From Ampullaceana balthica (Eukaryota; Mollusca; Gastropoda; Lymnaeidae): 64,000 nucleotides of DNA. Location: positions 434,001 through 498,000 of the forward strand of contig CALYLW010000500.1 of assembly GCA_944989445.1 (NCBI GenBank), written 5' to 3'. Positions 1 through 12,957 of the stretch are shown in pieces; position 1 is the stretch's first letter, and each line of letters starts with the position of its first letter. Under the pieces are notes generated by a model. The model did no database searches. It had not been told where the DNA came from and worked only from the letters and a program-made list of their open reading frames with translations. Made by a program: the position numbers and the translations under genes.

Positions 1-329
1 TATAATATTTAAAACATGAAATACAATAAGGTTATGTCATCATGATGACACATTTTATTTTATTTTTATATCCTCAAATAATAGGAGTACATTTTTCAGT
101 GGTTATCACCATCTTACTTGACATTGACGTACCCGTAAACCGTTACTGGCTTTTTACTCCTCAACTCGTGGTCTATAGACACAAGATAAATGTCACCCTA
201 AATTTTTATGGAAAGTTGAAGGGAATGTTTTACATGTCGGGCAATATTCCAATGTGAATTTAAATTCATCTCAAATATTGTTATAAAGTTTATTTTTTGT
301 TCGTTAAAAAATTACTAAAAGCAGAACAA

Positions 330-507
330 GGGGCACGGTGGTCGAGTGGCAAGCTAGATAGGGAAATAAAGGTGGCTGGGTGATGCGTGGAACCCTTATA
401 GCCGTGGCCCGTGAACGCTGCATCACTCGCCAATAGACCGGCATGGTCTCTGGACGCATTAATCTTTTTGTATAGAAGGAGCGTCTGTATAGTTAAGACA
501 AGACACA
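330..507 (+). mobile_element. tRNA-derived SINE, internally deleted copy
   Basis: It begins with a tRNA-like head (GGGCACGGTGGTCGAGTGGC, an A-box-like segment) and jumps directly to the SINE body (GGTGGCTGGGTGATGCGTGG), so the B-box part seen in the copies at 26110 and 35866 is deleted. It ends with TAGAAGGAGCGTCTGTATAG followed by an AAGACAAGACA tail. The family assignment rests on alignment with the other copies in this window. The copy should be transcriptionally dead because the internal promoter is incomplete. Confidence 0.75.
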
Positions 508-747
508 TTTAAAAAAGAAAATCTTGTTTGGGAATTTAAAAACTTTTATCTTACTATTTTTCTTCATTTATTTATTTACTTTATTTAGCCATTCTTTTCA
601 TTCACTTTATTTATTTATTTTCATTTTTAGAGCATATGTTGGATTACTTATTAATATTTGACGTTTTTGAAAGGTAAATGTCTTATGATTTGTTACATTA
701 TCCACTATTCTCAAATAAATTTTCTATTGCGCATGTTTTTTCCACAG

Positions 748-3700
748 CGTTTTTTAGCTTTTGTCATCGGAGCCTTTATGGCCGTGAGTTTTATTGACGT
801 AGCCGATGCTGGCATTGTCAAACGTGGAGGTACGTTGGTCATCTGATAGAAAACTGACCGTCGCTACGAGCCTATCTTATCTTATCTTTTCTGTTACAGA
901 CGCTCCTTCTATACAGTAGATGATTGCGTCCTACGCTTATCTATGGTTTGTGTTTAGTCCTGTATTTTTATTAGAGATTTAAATGTTGATAAAGTGTTGG
1001 TTTTCCTGGTTTCTTCAGGCAACCCATTCCACACCCGAATTCCGGGCGGGAAGAATGAAATGTATGTGTTTGTTCTTGCATACGGAATAAGAAAGGTGTT
1101 TTTATCCTTAAGTCTATCTGAGGGTTGTATTAAGTTATCTTTGTGTCGTATACATTGTCAGTGATGTTTACATGTTGTTCTAACCTCTACCTACCGTCTA
1201 AGTCCTTGAGTACTGCTGAGGCTGTAGCTAGGTGTGAATGTTCTAGCACGAGTGATGCTTCCTTGTGAACAGTGAACAGTTTGGGAGAGTTTCATTTGAA
1301 CCTGGTAGTGTGTTCAAATCTACGGATCTGTTCATTTTAGCCAGGTGCAAAGTTTTTAGCTACGATCTGTTATTTTCAGGGCAAAGTCTGACGGATTGGT
1401 TAATTTTAGCCAGGTAGTAAGTTTAAAGTTGTGGAGAGATTATGTATAGAACTCACCATTCCCATGATCTGATTGTATACATCTGTTTTAATTCATCACC
1501 TTCTGTCAAAGTCAGTCAAAGTCTGTCACAGTCAAATACTTATCTATGCAAATGACCTAAATTGCTTTTTTTAAAAAAAGTTGTAAAGCTTTTATACAAT
1601 TTGTTAAATTTTAAACATAAATGATGTTTATTAATTTTATATAAGCTTTGATCTAGAATAAAGAAGTAAAAACATCTTACAATTTAAATATGAACACTGT
1701 TATTTTACCAAAAGCCAGAACAGACTTAGAAATAAAAGACTTTTTACTTTGGCATACAATGCTGTTTCTACTCGACCTGTGTTTGTGATATGATAGATTA
1801 AAAGGTCGCCATACAATGTTGTTTCTACTCGACCTATGTTTGTGATATGATTGATTAAAGGTTGCCATACAATGTTGTTTTTACTCGACCTGTGTTTGTG
1901 ATATGATTGGTTAAAAGGTTGCCATACAATGTTGTTTCTACTCGACCTGTGTTTGTGATATAATTGATTAAGAGGTTGCCATACAATGTTTTTTCTACTC
2001 GACCTGTGTTTGTGATATGATTGATTAAGAGGTTGCCATACAATGTTGTTTCTACTTGACCCGTGTTTTCCAGCCAGTTGTGCTATCAATGGCACACAGT
2101 ACAATGATGGCCAAGTGTTCTCACTCCCTGGAAGTCTGAAGTGCGTCAAATACATCTGTGAAAATGGCCTGTACCGCTTCTATGAAGATAGTGAGAATTA
2201 TTTGTCATGTACCACGCAGTGTAGTTTTATGGCTAGGAAATAAACATTTTGTTAAAACTTAATGAAGGTAGATGTTTTTTTTAATATACAAATGTGTACA
2301 ATTAAATTCTGATTCAGTATGCTTTTTAAGAATACATATGTGGACACATTTTTCAAAACAGCCTTAGTTAAAAGTCAATACAACCATTGAGATCCCAAAC
2401 AAAAAGTAATATTTATCATTGTTTCGTTGATTTTCAGTTAAGATGCTTTTAAAAAATGGAATTTACAAAGAACAGTTTTTTTAAAAACTTACACTGAATA
2501 AGAAAGATAAAAGTATAGATTTTTGTTTTAAAAAATGTAATTGACTTTACTAAAATTAATTTGTTTTAAGTATAGAACCTAAGACAGTAAGAACTTTCCG
2601 GAATTTAAAAGGTTTTAGAGCTTAAAATATTCTTGAGCAGCCTCAGAAAATTGTTTTTTTTAAGCCAAAAGAAAAGATAATAATAGTAAAATAAAGTTCT
2701 AAAATTTGTTTTGCAAAACTCCAGGTTTAACTGTCTCCAAAATATTTGTGTACCCGCAAACATTTTCTCTGGCACGAGATATAACAGTAATAATATAGAT
2801 ATGAATGATCTTAGAATTTTTACATAGTCATAAGATAATTTCATGACATCAACACACTTTTAATTTGCCTCTTCGGGTTTTATATGAAACCTACAGGTTG
2901 TGAGTTCAATCAAAAGTGTTATCCCGTCAACCAACAGTTTGACATTGATTGTATTAAATACTCTTGTACCAAAACTGTCAATGGCACTACCAGCACATAC
3001 TCCGTCAGCTCTGTTGGCGCTCGTAAGTATTTCTGGTTTCAAAACTTTCTCGTCAGATTTGTTATGGTGATAAACTTAGCGTATAGTGAACAAACAATAA
3101 CATTCAATAGGGAGGAGACAATTCTCTAACTAACAAACTCGTGTGCCAACTAACAAACTCGTGTGCCAACTAACAAACTCGTGTGCCAACTAACAAACTC
3201 GTGTGCCAACTAACAAACTCGTGTGCCAAGTTGCACAGCAACAAATTTTTGTACCAGCTTTTACAACGCCGCAATCACATATATTATAATATGATTATCG
3301 AAATTTGCGTCGAGGTAACTATAAACTGCTGCGCGGCGTGGGTCATATATCTAGAAGGGAACACACACACACACAAAACATTTTATTTATCAAGCAATTT
3401 ACATTTTCTAAATTTGGTAAGAAATCATTGAGTTGTTATTCAGCAGTCACGATTAGTTATAGATGAAACAATTTATACTCTGTTTAACTATATGTAAATA
3501 TTTCAAGTCCAACTAACCAAGTCATATGTTGATGATATTACAGCTATCACCTGGAACATGTAGTGTTGCATTTATTACTTTAGTGAATATTTAGTTTTAG
3601 GTGAACTACTACTTTCTAATATCCTATGTATTACACCCTTTCTCCCAGGCTGCAAGGACAGAAATGGCGTCTGTTACAATCCAGGTGAATTCTTCTCTCT

Positions 3701-3782
3701 TGTCATCAATAGCCGCATCTGGAGTAAATGTACTTGCGCGGTTCAGGCAGACAACTCCATCAAGTACAGCTGCTCTGGTTAA
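748..3782 (+). CDS. gene 1: secreted three-module 12-cysteine protein
   Basis: Coding exons are 748-829, 2074-2190, 2897-3022 and 3649-3782 (stop TAA 3780-3782). All have GT/AG borders and phase 1 internal introns, so the modules are symmetric. Exon 748-829 gives a signal peptide (RFLAFVIGAFMAVSF, probable cleavage after ADA) and a basic VKR. The next exons carry 3, 4 and 5 cysteines with the recurring pattern C...Y..G..F...C..Y.C; the last has C-T-C and ends YSCSG. Total length is about 153 residues with an upstream ATG. An in-frame ATG at 733 exists, but it lies in the pyrimidine tract of a good acceptor (TTTTTTCCACAG at 736-747). By analogy with genes 2 and 3 the start codon is probably in an exon left of the window. 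The spacing loosely resembles von Willebrand C modules; the function is unknown, and extracellular location is inferred from the signal peptide. AATAAA follows at 3827. Confidence 0.8.
871..1440 (-). mobile_element. 3' end of a non-LTR retrotransposon, in gene 1 intron
   Basis: Read on the minus strand it matches the fragments at 40378-40640 and 45290-45548. It contains a decayed C-terminal reverse-transcriptase tail of the type 'W-N-G-L-P-E-E' followed by a 3' UTR ending TATAGAAGGAGCGTCTGTAACAG and a short GATAA-rich tail. The outer (5') limit is approximate. The 3' tail is the one also carried by the SINE copies in this window. Confidence 0.6.
1753..2073. repeat. 57-bp minisatellite abutting gene 1 module-1 exon
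   Basis: There are six copies of a 56-57-bp unit (CATACAATGTTGTTTCTACT...). The last copy is truncated at the AG of the 3' splice site at 2073, so its TTGTTTCTACTTGACCCGTGTTTTCCAG supplies the pyrimidine tract. Overlapping open frames on the minus strand here are artefacts of the repeat. Confidence 0.9.
3130..3230. repeat. 20-bp tandem repeat, gene 1 last intron
   Basis: Five near-perfect copies of CTAACAAACTCGTGTGCCAA lie about 110 bp after the donor site of exon 2897-3022. A short CA run follows at 3361-3377. Confidence 0.9.
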
Positions 3783-3826
3783 AGAAAAACTTAATTCTTT
3801 GGCATTTGAGGTTTACAAAATATTTG

Positions 3827-3832
3827 AATAAA
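3827..3832 (+). terminator. poly(A) signal of gene 1
   Basis: AATAAA lies 45 bp after the gene 1 stop codon, in a normal position for a short 3' UTR. Confidence 0.65.
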
Positions 3833-5169
3833 CATAATTCAATTACGAAATTATTATTTTTTAAAGTATCTTAAGTTAGGTTAATTATTTTTATAAATTA
3901 AACTTTTATCATATTTCACTTTGTAAGACACTATCTGGGGGTCAAGGGCGATGTTAATCTTCTACACTTCTCTTTACTCCAAAAGCTAAGATATATTTTT
4001 TTTTAAAAACGCAATAATAAATTTTTCGCACGCGTACTTGAAATCCCTTAATATTTTTAAGAAACACGTTTCCAACTTTTTTTAAAATCGACTTTTTTAA
4101 ACTTATATTATTCGATATAGAAACTGCCATATAAACGCCCATCTAATATTACGTTGACGGTCTCTCCATGTCATGCGCAGTTCCACAGAACAATTTCTGA
4201 GCAAAAGGCTTACTGGTCGTTCTTGCCTAGATAGTTATTTTGAACGTGGGGCGCCAATTCGACCGGTGCGCAAAGGTTTCAATGAGCAGACTAAAATGCC
4301 AGCTATTTGAGTTCTTGTTGTGGTCAAGCATTTTAAAGGAGACATTTTGCATATAACTTATGGTCATTCTTATTCGATTCACCCGACCCAAAGTCTACAT
4401 TCTGTACTGTAGGTTCCAATATTTCTACCTAAGTCGGATTCAAATGATAAACTATAAAATTACATCACATTATTAATGAGACAAAATGAATCATAATTAA
4501 TAACATGTTACAGATCATATATTTGTTATTAACTAAAAATCTCTAATCTGTTGCCAATTAAATAATAATAATTTAAAATTTGTGTGTGTGTTTTGAGCAC
4601 ATCCACATTGTGTTCTATCGTATGAAGTGTGTGTCTGGCGGGTGGGAGGCGGGGCTTACATCAAAAAGGATACTAAACTTAATTTACAACCCTCGTCAGT
4701 GTAAAGAAGAAGTATAGACATACGCCTCTAAGTTCGACTGTCGAGATTTTGTTAATGTTAATCACGTGCTATAAAGTAAATCTTCTACATAAAATCTTTT
4801 AATTAAAAAAGAGCTCTGCACAACGAAAGCGTATAATGAATAGAAAACCTACACACGTGCCAATATATGTTCCCATGCTTGGGAGAACCAGTGTTGAATT
4901 AAAGAAAACGAACTTGTGGGGATGGTTGATTGAAATAAATGTACATGCGCTGGAAATGAATGAATAACCGGCGATGGGGAAACATTCCATAAGTAAACCA
5001 AAGCTACTTTTAATGTGAGTTTCAGATGTTTCTTCGGAATATTGAGATGTTTTTACATGAGTGTGTGACATTGATATGTTTGTTTGTGACATTTAAAATG
5101 TCAGTGTGTCATATTTGTATGAAGTATTTACATTTTTCTTGGAGATGAAGTAATGTTTTTGAATGATAT
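3833..5169. other. intergenic, nothing recognised
   Basis: AT-rich sequence between gene 1 and the upstream array of gene 2. Short open frames here (for example 3954-4142 and 4799-5092 on the minus strand) show no family resemblance and no exon-like features. I see no RNA gene or transposon end. Confidence 0.5.
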
Positions 5170-5700
5170 TGATAAATGAGAGTGTGAGTTTGTGTGAGTG
5201 ATGTTTCAACATAAGTGAGTGATGTGTCTTCATGAGTTTGTGACGTTGTGTGTCTGATGTTTCTACACGAGGGAGTAACGTTGTGTGTTTGATGTTTCTA
5301 CATGAGTGGGTGATGTTGTGTGTTTGATGTTTCTACATGAGGGAGTAACTTTGCGTGTTTGATGTTTCTACATGAGGGAGTAACTTTGTGCGTTTGATAT
5401 TCCTACATGAGGGATTAACTTTGTGCGTTTGATGTTTCTACATGAGTGTGTAACGTTGTGCGTTTGATATTCCTACATGAGGGTAACTTTGTGTGTCGAA
5501 CGTTTTGTTTGATTCCTACATGAGGGGTAACTTTGTGTGTTTGATGTTTCTACATGAGGGAGTAACTTTGTGCGTTTGATATTCCTACATGAGGGAGTAA
5601 CTTTGTGCGTTTGATGTTTCTACATGAGTGTGTAACGTTGTGCGTTTGATATTCCTACATGAGTGTGTAACGTTGTGTGTTTGATGTTCCAAACACGAGT
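5170..5700. repeat. degenerate TACATGAG array upstream of gene 2
   Basis: About 14 imperfect copies of a roughly 33-37-bp unit built on GATGTTTCTACATGAGTGTGTAACGTTGTG. A related shorter array lies in the same position upstream of gene 3 (29085-29275), so the array predates the duplication of the two genes. Confidence 0.8.
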
Positions 5701-5726
5701 ATAACTCATCAGATAAAAATCATGTA

Positions 5727-5835
5727 CATCTGTTTGTGTAGTGTACATCTGTTTGTGTAGTGTACATCTGTTTGTGTAGTGTACATCTGTTTGTGTAGTG
5801 TACATCTGTTTGTGTAGTGTACATCTGTTTGTGTA
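5727..5835. repeat. 19-bp tandem repeat
   Basis: Six copies of TGTACATCTGTTTGTGTAG lie immediately after the degenerate array. The minus-strand open frame over them is only the repeat. Confidence 0.9.
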
Positions 5836-6221
5836 CACACTCATAATCCAATTGTTTGGAGAAGAAGTAAGTCATATCCATTAAAAAAGATATTTATTTG
5901 GGTAATAATTTTAATAATTTAAAGTTTCTTTATCAAATACTCGTAATTTATCGAAGCATTATAAGTGATATAAAGCTTAATATTATTCTGTTTATGATTA
6001 ATTAAATTAATATACTCTATTTTTGAAGATACGTTGAAATTCAGGGATACCAAAGTGTTGATCAATGGGAAGTGCGCTGAACATGTGTGCTGTAAATTGT
6101 AAAGTAATGTGATAATTTAATCTCAAAAACATTTTTTTCTAAAAATCCTATTAGTTTTTTTCTTTTTGTTTGTTTGTTTGTTTGTAATGTTTGAGATACT
6201 CTGTAAGTGTCTATGCTTGGG

Positions 6222-6296
6222 CACCTGTCACCAAAGTCATTTGTGGGTTAGGTCTTCACAGGAGTCAAAGAAGGATCTGCTGCAGGGATTAAAATG
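6222..6296 (+). other. conserved first exon of gene 2 (5' UTR ending in ATG)
   Basis: This block aligns with 29645-29720 upstream of gene 3: both start CACCTGTCACCA, share CATTTGT and GTTAGGTCTTC, and end AAATG followed by a consensus donor GTGAGT. The surrounding sequence is much less alike, as expected of an exon under constraint. The ATG (6294-6296) is the last triplet of the exon. The transcription start is not determined; the left limit is only where conservation begins. Confidence 0.7.
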
Positions 6297-7948
6297 GTGA
6301 GTTTTGTTTGAATGCAGAAGCCTTTAAATGTTTTTTATACAAAGAAAAATTTGATGGCTCAGGAAAGAATGTGTTAGGGCAGGGTTCGGCGAACAGGGGT
6401 AAATTACACCATTTGGGGTAAAAAGAGTATTCTTGGGGGTAACGGAGACTAATTTGGGACATATAAAATCCTCAAAATATATTATTTAAATTCCGTGCTT
6501 GGAAGATAAGACCACTACTGAACCGATTCCTTCTAAAAAACACGTTCTTCAAATTGAGTAAATTCTTTGCTATTCGGCTTGATGGGATCACTGATGTCAT
6601 TAGTAATGCGCAGATTTTGGTATATGTTCATTACGAAGGTTCTCAAACTTTTCAAGAGGAAATGTTTTGTGCTCCTCTCAAATTACAATGTCTAGGAATT
6701 GATAAATTCATTTAAGTTAATGAACACCTTGATAAGGTTGATGAGAACTGTATTGATGTGTCTGTTGATGTGTCTGTTGATGTGTCGTGTTGATGTGTCT
6801 GTTGATGTGTCTGTTGATGTGTCTCTTGATGTGTCGGTTGATGTGTCTGTTGATGTGTCGGTTGATGTGTCTGTTGATGTGTCGTGTCTGATGTGTCTGT
6901 TGATGTGTCTGTTGATGTGTCTGTTGATGTGTCTGTTGATGTGTCGTTTGATGTGTCTGTTGATGTGTCTGTTGATGTGTCTGTTGATGTGTCCGTTGAT
7001 GTGTCTGTTGATGTGTCGGTTGATGTGTCGGTTGATGTGTCTGTTGATGTGTCGGTTGATGTGTCGGTTGATGTGTCGGTTGATGTGTCGGTTGATGTGT
7101 CTGTTGATGTGTCTGTTGAAAAAGCTCCAACTAGGTTGGATTTTGTACGTGTTTTTACGGCTTCCGCAAGAGAGAGGAATCCCTCCATTGAAGTTAACCA
7201 CAGTATAATCCACTGTCAAAACCTGCTTGTGAAACATTTGGAACCTGAACTGGAGGTCGTCATGCATGATATTATCCAGATTGTAATTTTCATTAAAGGG
7301 CATGCACTGCAAACGCGACTGTTTCGTGATTTATGTAAAGAGGGTGAGGCTGAAGTATAGACTTACTGTATTACGGTGTGTCACGTGGCAATGTTCTGAA
7401 CAGATCATAGGCTCTGGAAGCTGAACTTTAAACAATTAAAGGCTTCGCCCCAGACCCTTAGGGGAGTGGGGGTGGGGGGGGGGTTACAACGTTCCCCCAA
7501 ACCCCGAGTCTTGTGGGCGGGACTTGCGTCTTCCAGGGTAACGTCAACTTATAATTTTAAATTTTGGGGTAATGGGCGAAAAAGTCGGCGACCCCTGTGT
7601 TAGGAGTTATCTAACTTTAGCTCTAGAATGATGCATTTGTCGCGCCTTATTGTTCAAACAAATGTTATCCTGTTACTTGCTCGCAGGCCTCAATTTTTTT
7701 ATGTCTTCTTATTTATAATGTATTGAATAAAATTCTCTGAGTTAAAAGTGTTATACCCCAATTCTGCATTTGATATTAACATACAAACTTAGATGATTCT
7801 TCGTTAAAATATAAGGAAATATTTATTTGGTGTTTAATTTGTAAAACAAATATACTTTCTTTATATTAAAAATAAATTTAGGCACGATTGTAGTATTTGT
7901 ATCTTTGGTTGGTCCATAAAATAATTCTTACATCTGAAAAAACATATG

Positions 7949-8043
<95 letters not shown>

Positions 8044-11000
8044 TATATATATATAAATATATATATATATCAGCAAGTGCGTTAATAAAGAATTTGAAAA
8101 TGTAATGACAAACTTATAACTACCTTGTCACAGCCCAAATAAACCAAATGTAGTAGCCAAAAAAAAACAACACCTTGTGGCAGCCCAAATAAGACAACCC
8201 CTATGTGACGCATTACTGTTATAAATGTTTAGAACTAATAATGCTGAGAAAAATAATAAAAATTAAAACATTTATATTGGAAAATAACTTACATTAACCA
8301 CAGACATCCCAATAATATTATTCTCGCTCTCGCGTACACGCCACAAGTTAAACAAATTTTAAACCAAAGTAATGCTTTATGAGCATTAGCTACAATAATA
8401 ATGATTTTAATGATATTGTAAATATGATACAGATGACCAAAAATAATAATTTCAACAGGAAATTTATCTTGGGGGCAACTTGTAAAAGTGAACTAGAAGT
8501 TACCTTAAAATTGACATCAGGAACAAAGCGAGAAATGGGAAAAATCATAAAAAGACACACACACAAAACAAATCTTTTCATTGCCATGCATAAAGTTAAT
8601 TAAATATCCGTTTGCACTATTTGAATATGACGGTTTCAGATACTCAAAAATTTAAATTGCCTGCTATTCTAAACGCTTTATTAAATTCTAAATACCCCAA
8701 AACGCTGTTCGTCATTTGGTGTGATTCAACGAATAGGATATTAACGTGCATGAAATGTTTAGCGCTATTCCTCCAATTAAAACTTGGTCCAATAAATGTT
8801 TGATATGTTTTACAATTAAAGTATTGTTGATTTAAATTTGCAGACGGTATGAGATGTTGATCAATGAGGATTCATTATTTCTTTATTAAAATCAAACCTA
8901 TTTGTTATATTATTATTTATCTGCTAGGGTTTAATTTAAAGTTTATCGATTTTAATCTAGTCCATGGTGTTTGTGAGCTCAGCAAAAGAACTGTTAAACA
9001 GCAAGGAATAAAATATGATAAGAGTATTACTCAAATAACATCTAACAGATTGCCGAAGCTTACGGGCTCATAAGCTCACAAAGGTATATAAAAATAGTTC
9101 TGCTGTCGTCTCCGCTATGTTTGAGTAATATTAAGCTGTAATTAAGTTGTCAAATTTCAAATAAATGTAAAAGTTGGTGTTTTTAAGTTGGGATTTGGGG
9201 TAAATCTATCTTGACATACTTTTACAGCCCAAATAAAACCAGGTTCTAACAGCCCAAATAAAACAAACTTGTAACAGCCAAAATAAAACCACATTGTAAA
9301 AGCCCAAATAAAACCACCTTGTAACAGCCCAAATAAAACCACCTTGTAACAGCCCATCTAAAACCACCTTGTAAAAGCCCAAATAAAACAACCTTGTAAC
9401 AGCCAAAATAAAACCACATTGTAACAGCCCAAATAAAACCACATTGTAACAGCCCAAATAAAACCACATTGTAAAAGCCCAAATAGAACCACCTTGTAAC
9501 AGCCCAAATAAAAATACACATTGTAACAGCCCAAATAAAACCACATTGTAATAGCCCAAATAGAACCACCTTGTAACAGCCCAAATAAAACCACATTGTA
9601 ACAGCCCAAATACGAAAACCCATACCTGACGCAAATGGATGTTATAAATGTGTATAACTTATAATGCCAAGAAAAATATGAAAAAATTTAAATATTTACA
9701 TCAGAAAATATTATCAGCAATGCCTCTTTCTCCTAAAAATCTTTTATAAATGTAATAAAGTAAACAATAAAATATATGCTATTAACAATCGTCAAAGGCA
9801 AAATAGCCTCAGCCCTGGACCTAAACAAAAATATACCAGTTGAAATTATGAGATAAAGGACCACGCTAGAAATCTTGTGTTCTTTTAGACAAAATGTGTA
9901 CAGTACAGTACTTTTAAAATGTTGAGTTCGTTTAGAACAATTTCATACAGTACTTTTGAAATTTTGAGTTCTTTTAGAAAAAAATGTGTAAAGTACCTTT
10001 AAAATGTTTAGTACTTTTAGAACAGGTACTTTTCAGTTGTAAAGGAATCCACATATGGAGTTCTAATGGCCCCTTATCCCCAACCATCAAAACGACGATT
10101 GCTGTGTCAACATCAATGAGTATATTAATGAAAACCATGTCAATTTATTTAAAAACTAAATTAAAATGTTTTACACCTACCAGAAATTGTTATCAGTTGC
10201 TGTCGCAGCCTTCATTGGCCTGAGTTTGACCGACTTCACGTATGCAAATGCTATGAGACGTAAAGGTACGTGTGTGTGTGTGTGGGGGGGGGTGGCATCT
10301 AGGAGGTTTATCGGCTCAAGTCTATGTGGAACTTAATATCCTAATTGTGTTTTATAACCAGGCATTAAGTTCATAGCCACTTAGTTTATTTATAATTATA
10401 ACCAGGCATGAAGTTCATAACCACTTAATTTATTTATAACCATGCAGGCATTAAGTTCATAGCCACTTAGTTTATTTATAACCAGGCATTAAGTTCATAT
10501 CCAATTACTTTGTTTATAATCGAGTAAAATTAAGCCAAATAAAGAGAACACATATGAATTATTTTGTCAAATCCATGGAAATTGTATTAATACAGTACGT
10601 CACAAAAGGTCATAGATTTAGCTGCCGAATATATTTTGACAATTATAATTGTTGTTTAAAAATAGAAAATTGCTTTTTTGCAAACTTATTTATCACAGAT
10701 ATTTATTTTCCACAATTTCAGTTGAAAGTCTTAAGAAGATAAAGCAAACTATTTTTTTTAACCACGAAATTTGTTGACTTAAGCTTTCGTTTGTTTCTAC
10801 TGATGTTACCATAAAAATGAAACTATGTCTTCAACTACAGGCTGAAAAACTGCACTAATAAAATATATTAAAACTGTGCCCCTATTGAGTGAAATTACAA
10901 CTTTCAGCTACTATAAATGCAAAGTTGTTTTTTTTTCATTCTTTCTTTTTTTAAAACAAAAAAGTTTAAATACACAAATAAACAGTGAAACAGGTAGTGA

Positions 11001-12926
11001 TATCTTTATTTTTAGCGATTTCTTATGAGAAATATTTAAACTTGATTTCTAATGTTTTTAAAGTATTTTTTTCATTAACATTCTTTTAATAGTTAGTGTC
11101 ATGTTTTGTTTAACTATTTATCCCTTCCCCCCTTAAACCAATATATATATATCAAAACACAGAAACGATCTACACACAACCACTCACACATACACACACA
11201 CACACACACAAACAACACACACACAACACACACGTGCGCTTTTGAGATGCGATTCTTAGTCTGATTGCATATTAAGTCAATGAGAGCAAGGAATGAGATG
11301 GCCTAATATAGAAAATAATGAATACAAAATGATCATTATACAAAACATCAGTGTACTAACAAGTCGATAGAATAAACAAGTAATGAAAATAAAATAGAAG
11401 TTATTTTTTTAAAAATTCTACAGCATATATGAATATTTCCAGAGCTTTGAGGTTTCATTTCCCCCCTTAATCAAGCTATCAAGTTGTTTATTTATTATCT
11501 TGTGTTATATATATAGAAAGATGTGTAAAATATATTGCATTCATTTGTCTGCCATGGTTTTAGTATTTCCAAGTTAGTTCCAGATGTGTTACGGTCATTC
11601 CGAACATCTGGTTCAGCTAAAAATACATACACATTACAGAAATAAATTATTGGAAAATATGTTTCTTTAATGAGTTTCGTTTTTTTATTAAATGACTAGC
11701 AGGCCCATCGTGCGTTGCACCAATCTCAGTAAAAATGAATAAATTTAAAGAAACCAATGAGTGGTATGTTTTAAAAACAATTATGCCAGAAACTTTCGCT
11801 GAAGTGTGCAAGTTTCATAGCGAACGCATAAAAAAAATTAATAATTAAAAGCTTAAAAAAAGAAACGATATTAAGGGCCCCGGGGCCATTATGAGTGACA
11901 TTTAATATTTTTTTATTGCCATTGTACTCAAGCTATATTTCTCAAAATCGTGTTAAATTGAATGGGGAATACAATTATTAACGTTCAGTAAAACGACATT
12001 TGGGGCCCCGAACTCCGAAGGAATGGATATTAGGAGTTCAGTGCCCTATAGTAATTTAATATAGGCTCTTAACTTTTTATATACTAGGTTTGGTCAAAAT
12101 CCATCTATTGTCTCATTATCTAACGCTGAAACTAATTTTTATATAGCTAATATAGGGGACAATATGACATTAATGGGTCCCCTGGCCCATTTGGTGCAAG
12201 ATTTCAATTTCAAAAAACCTGTTCATTTTTTTAATAAGTTTTCGTCATGGATATATTTCTCAAGATCTTTAAAAAGTGATTAGGAAAAAATATGTTAAAC
12301 ATATACGAAAAAAGACATTTGTGGTCCCCGGCCCCGAAGAAATTGACATCATAAGTTCAGTGCCCTTAATTATTTTAATATGGGCTACCAAGTTTTTGTA
12401 TACAAAGTTTGATTAAGATCCATTAATTTATTCAGTAGCTTACGCATAAACTCATTTTATATAGCTCATAAAAGCAAAAAACGACATTAAGGGCCGCAGG
12501 GCAAGATATAAAGTTCAAAACACCTGTTTATTTCAATATGGATAATATTAGATACATTTATCATTATTTTTCAAGATCGTTAATAATTGAATGGGGAATA
12601 AATTCTTCAACGTTTAAGAAAAAAAGGCATTTTGGGCCACCAGCCCCGAAAGAATTGTCATTAGGAGTTCAGTGCCTTATGGTATTTTAATATTGGCTGT
12701 CAGGTTTTTATATACAAATTTTGGTTAAGATCCATCAATTTACACAGTAGCTGCGCTTAAACTAATTTTTATATTGCTCATATAAGCAAAAATGACATTA
12801 TGGGCCCCGGCGCCCCATGAGTGTTAAATTTTGAAATAAAGTTGCCGGTTACCATCCCGGGAGCTTACTCAACAGTCTCCAAAAGTTTCATGACGATCGG
12901 GTGAATGGTTTAGTCAGCTATAAAGG

Positions 12927-12957
<31 letters not shown>

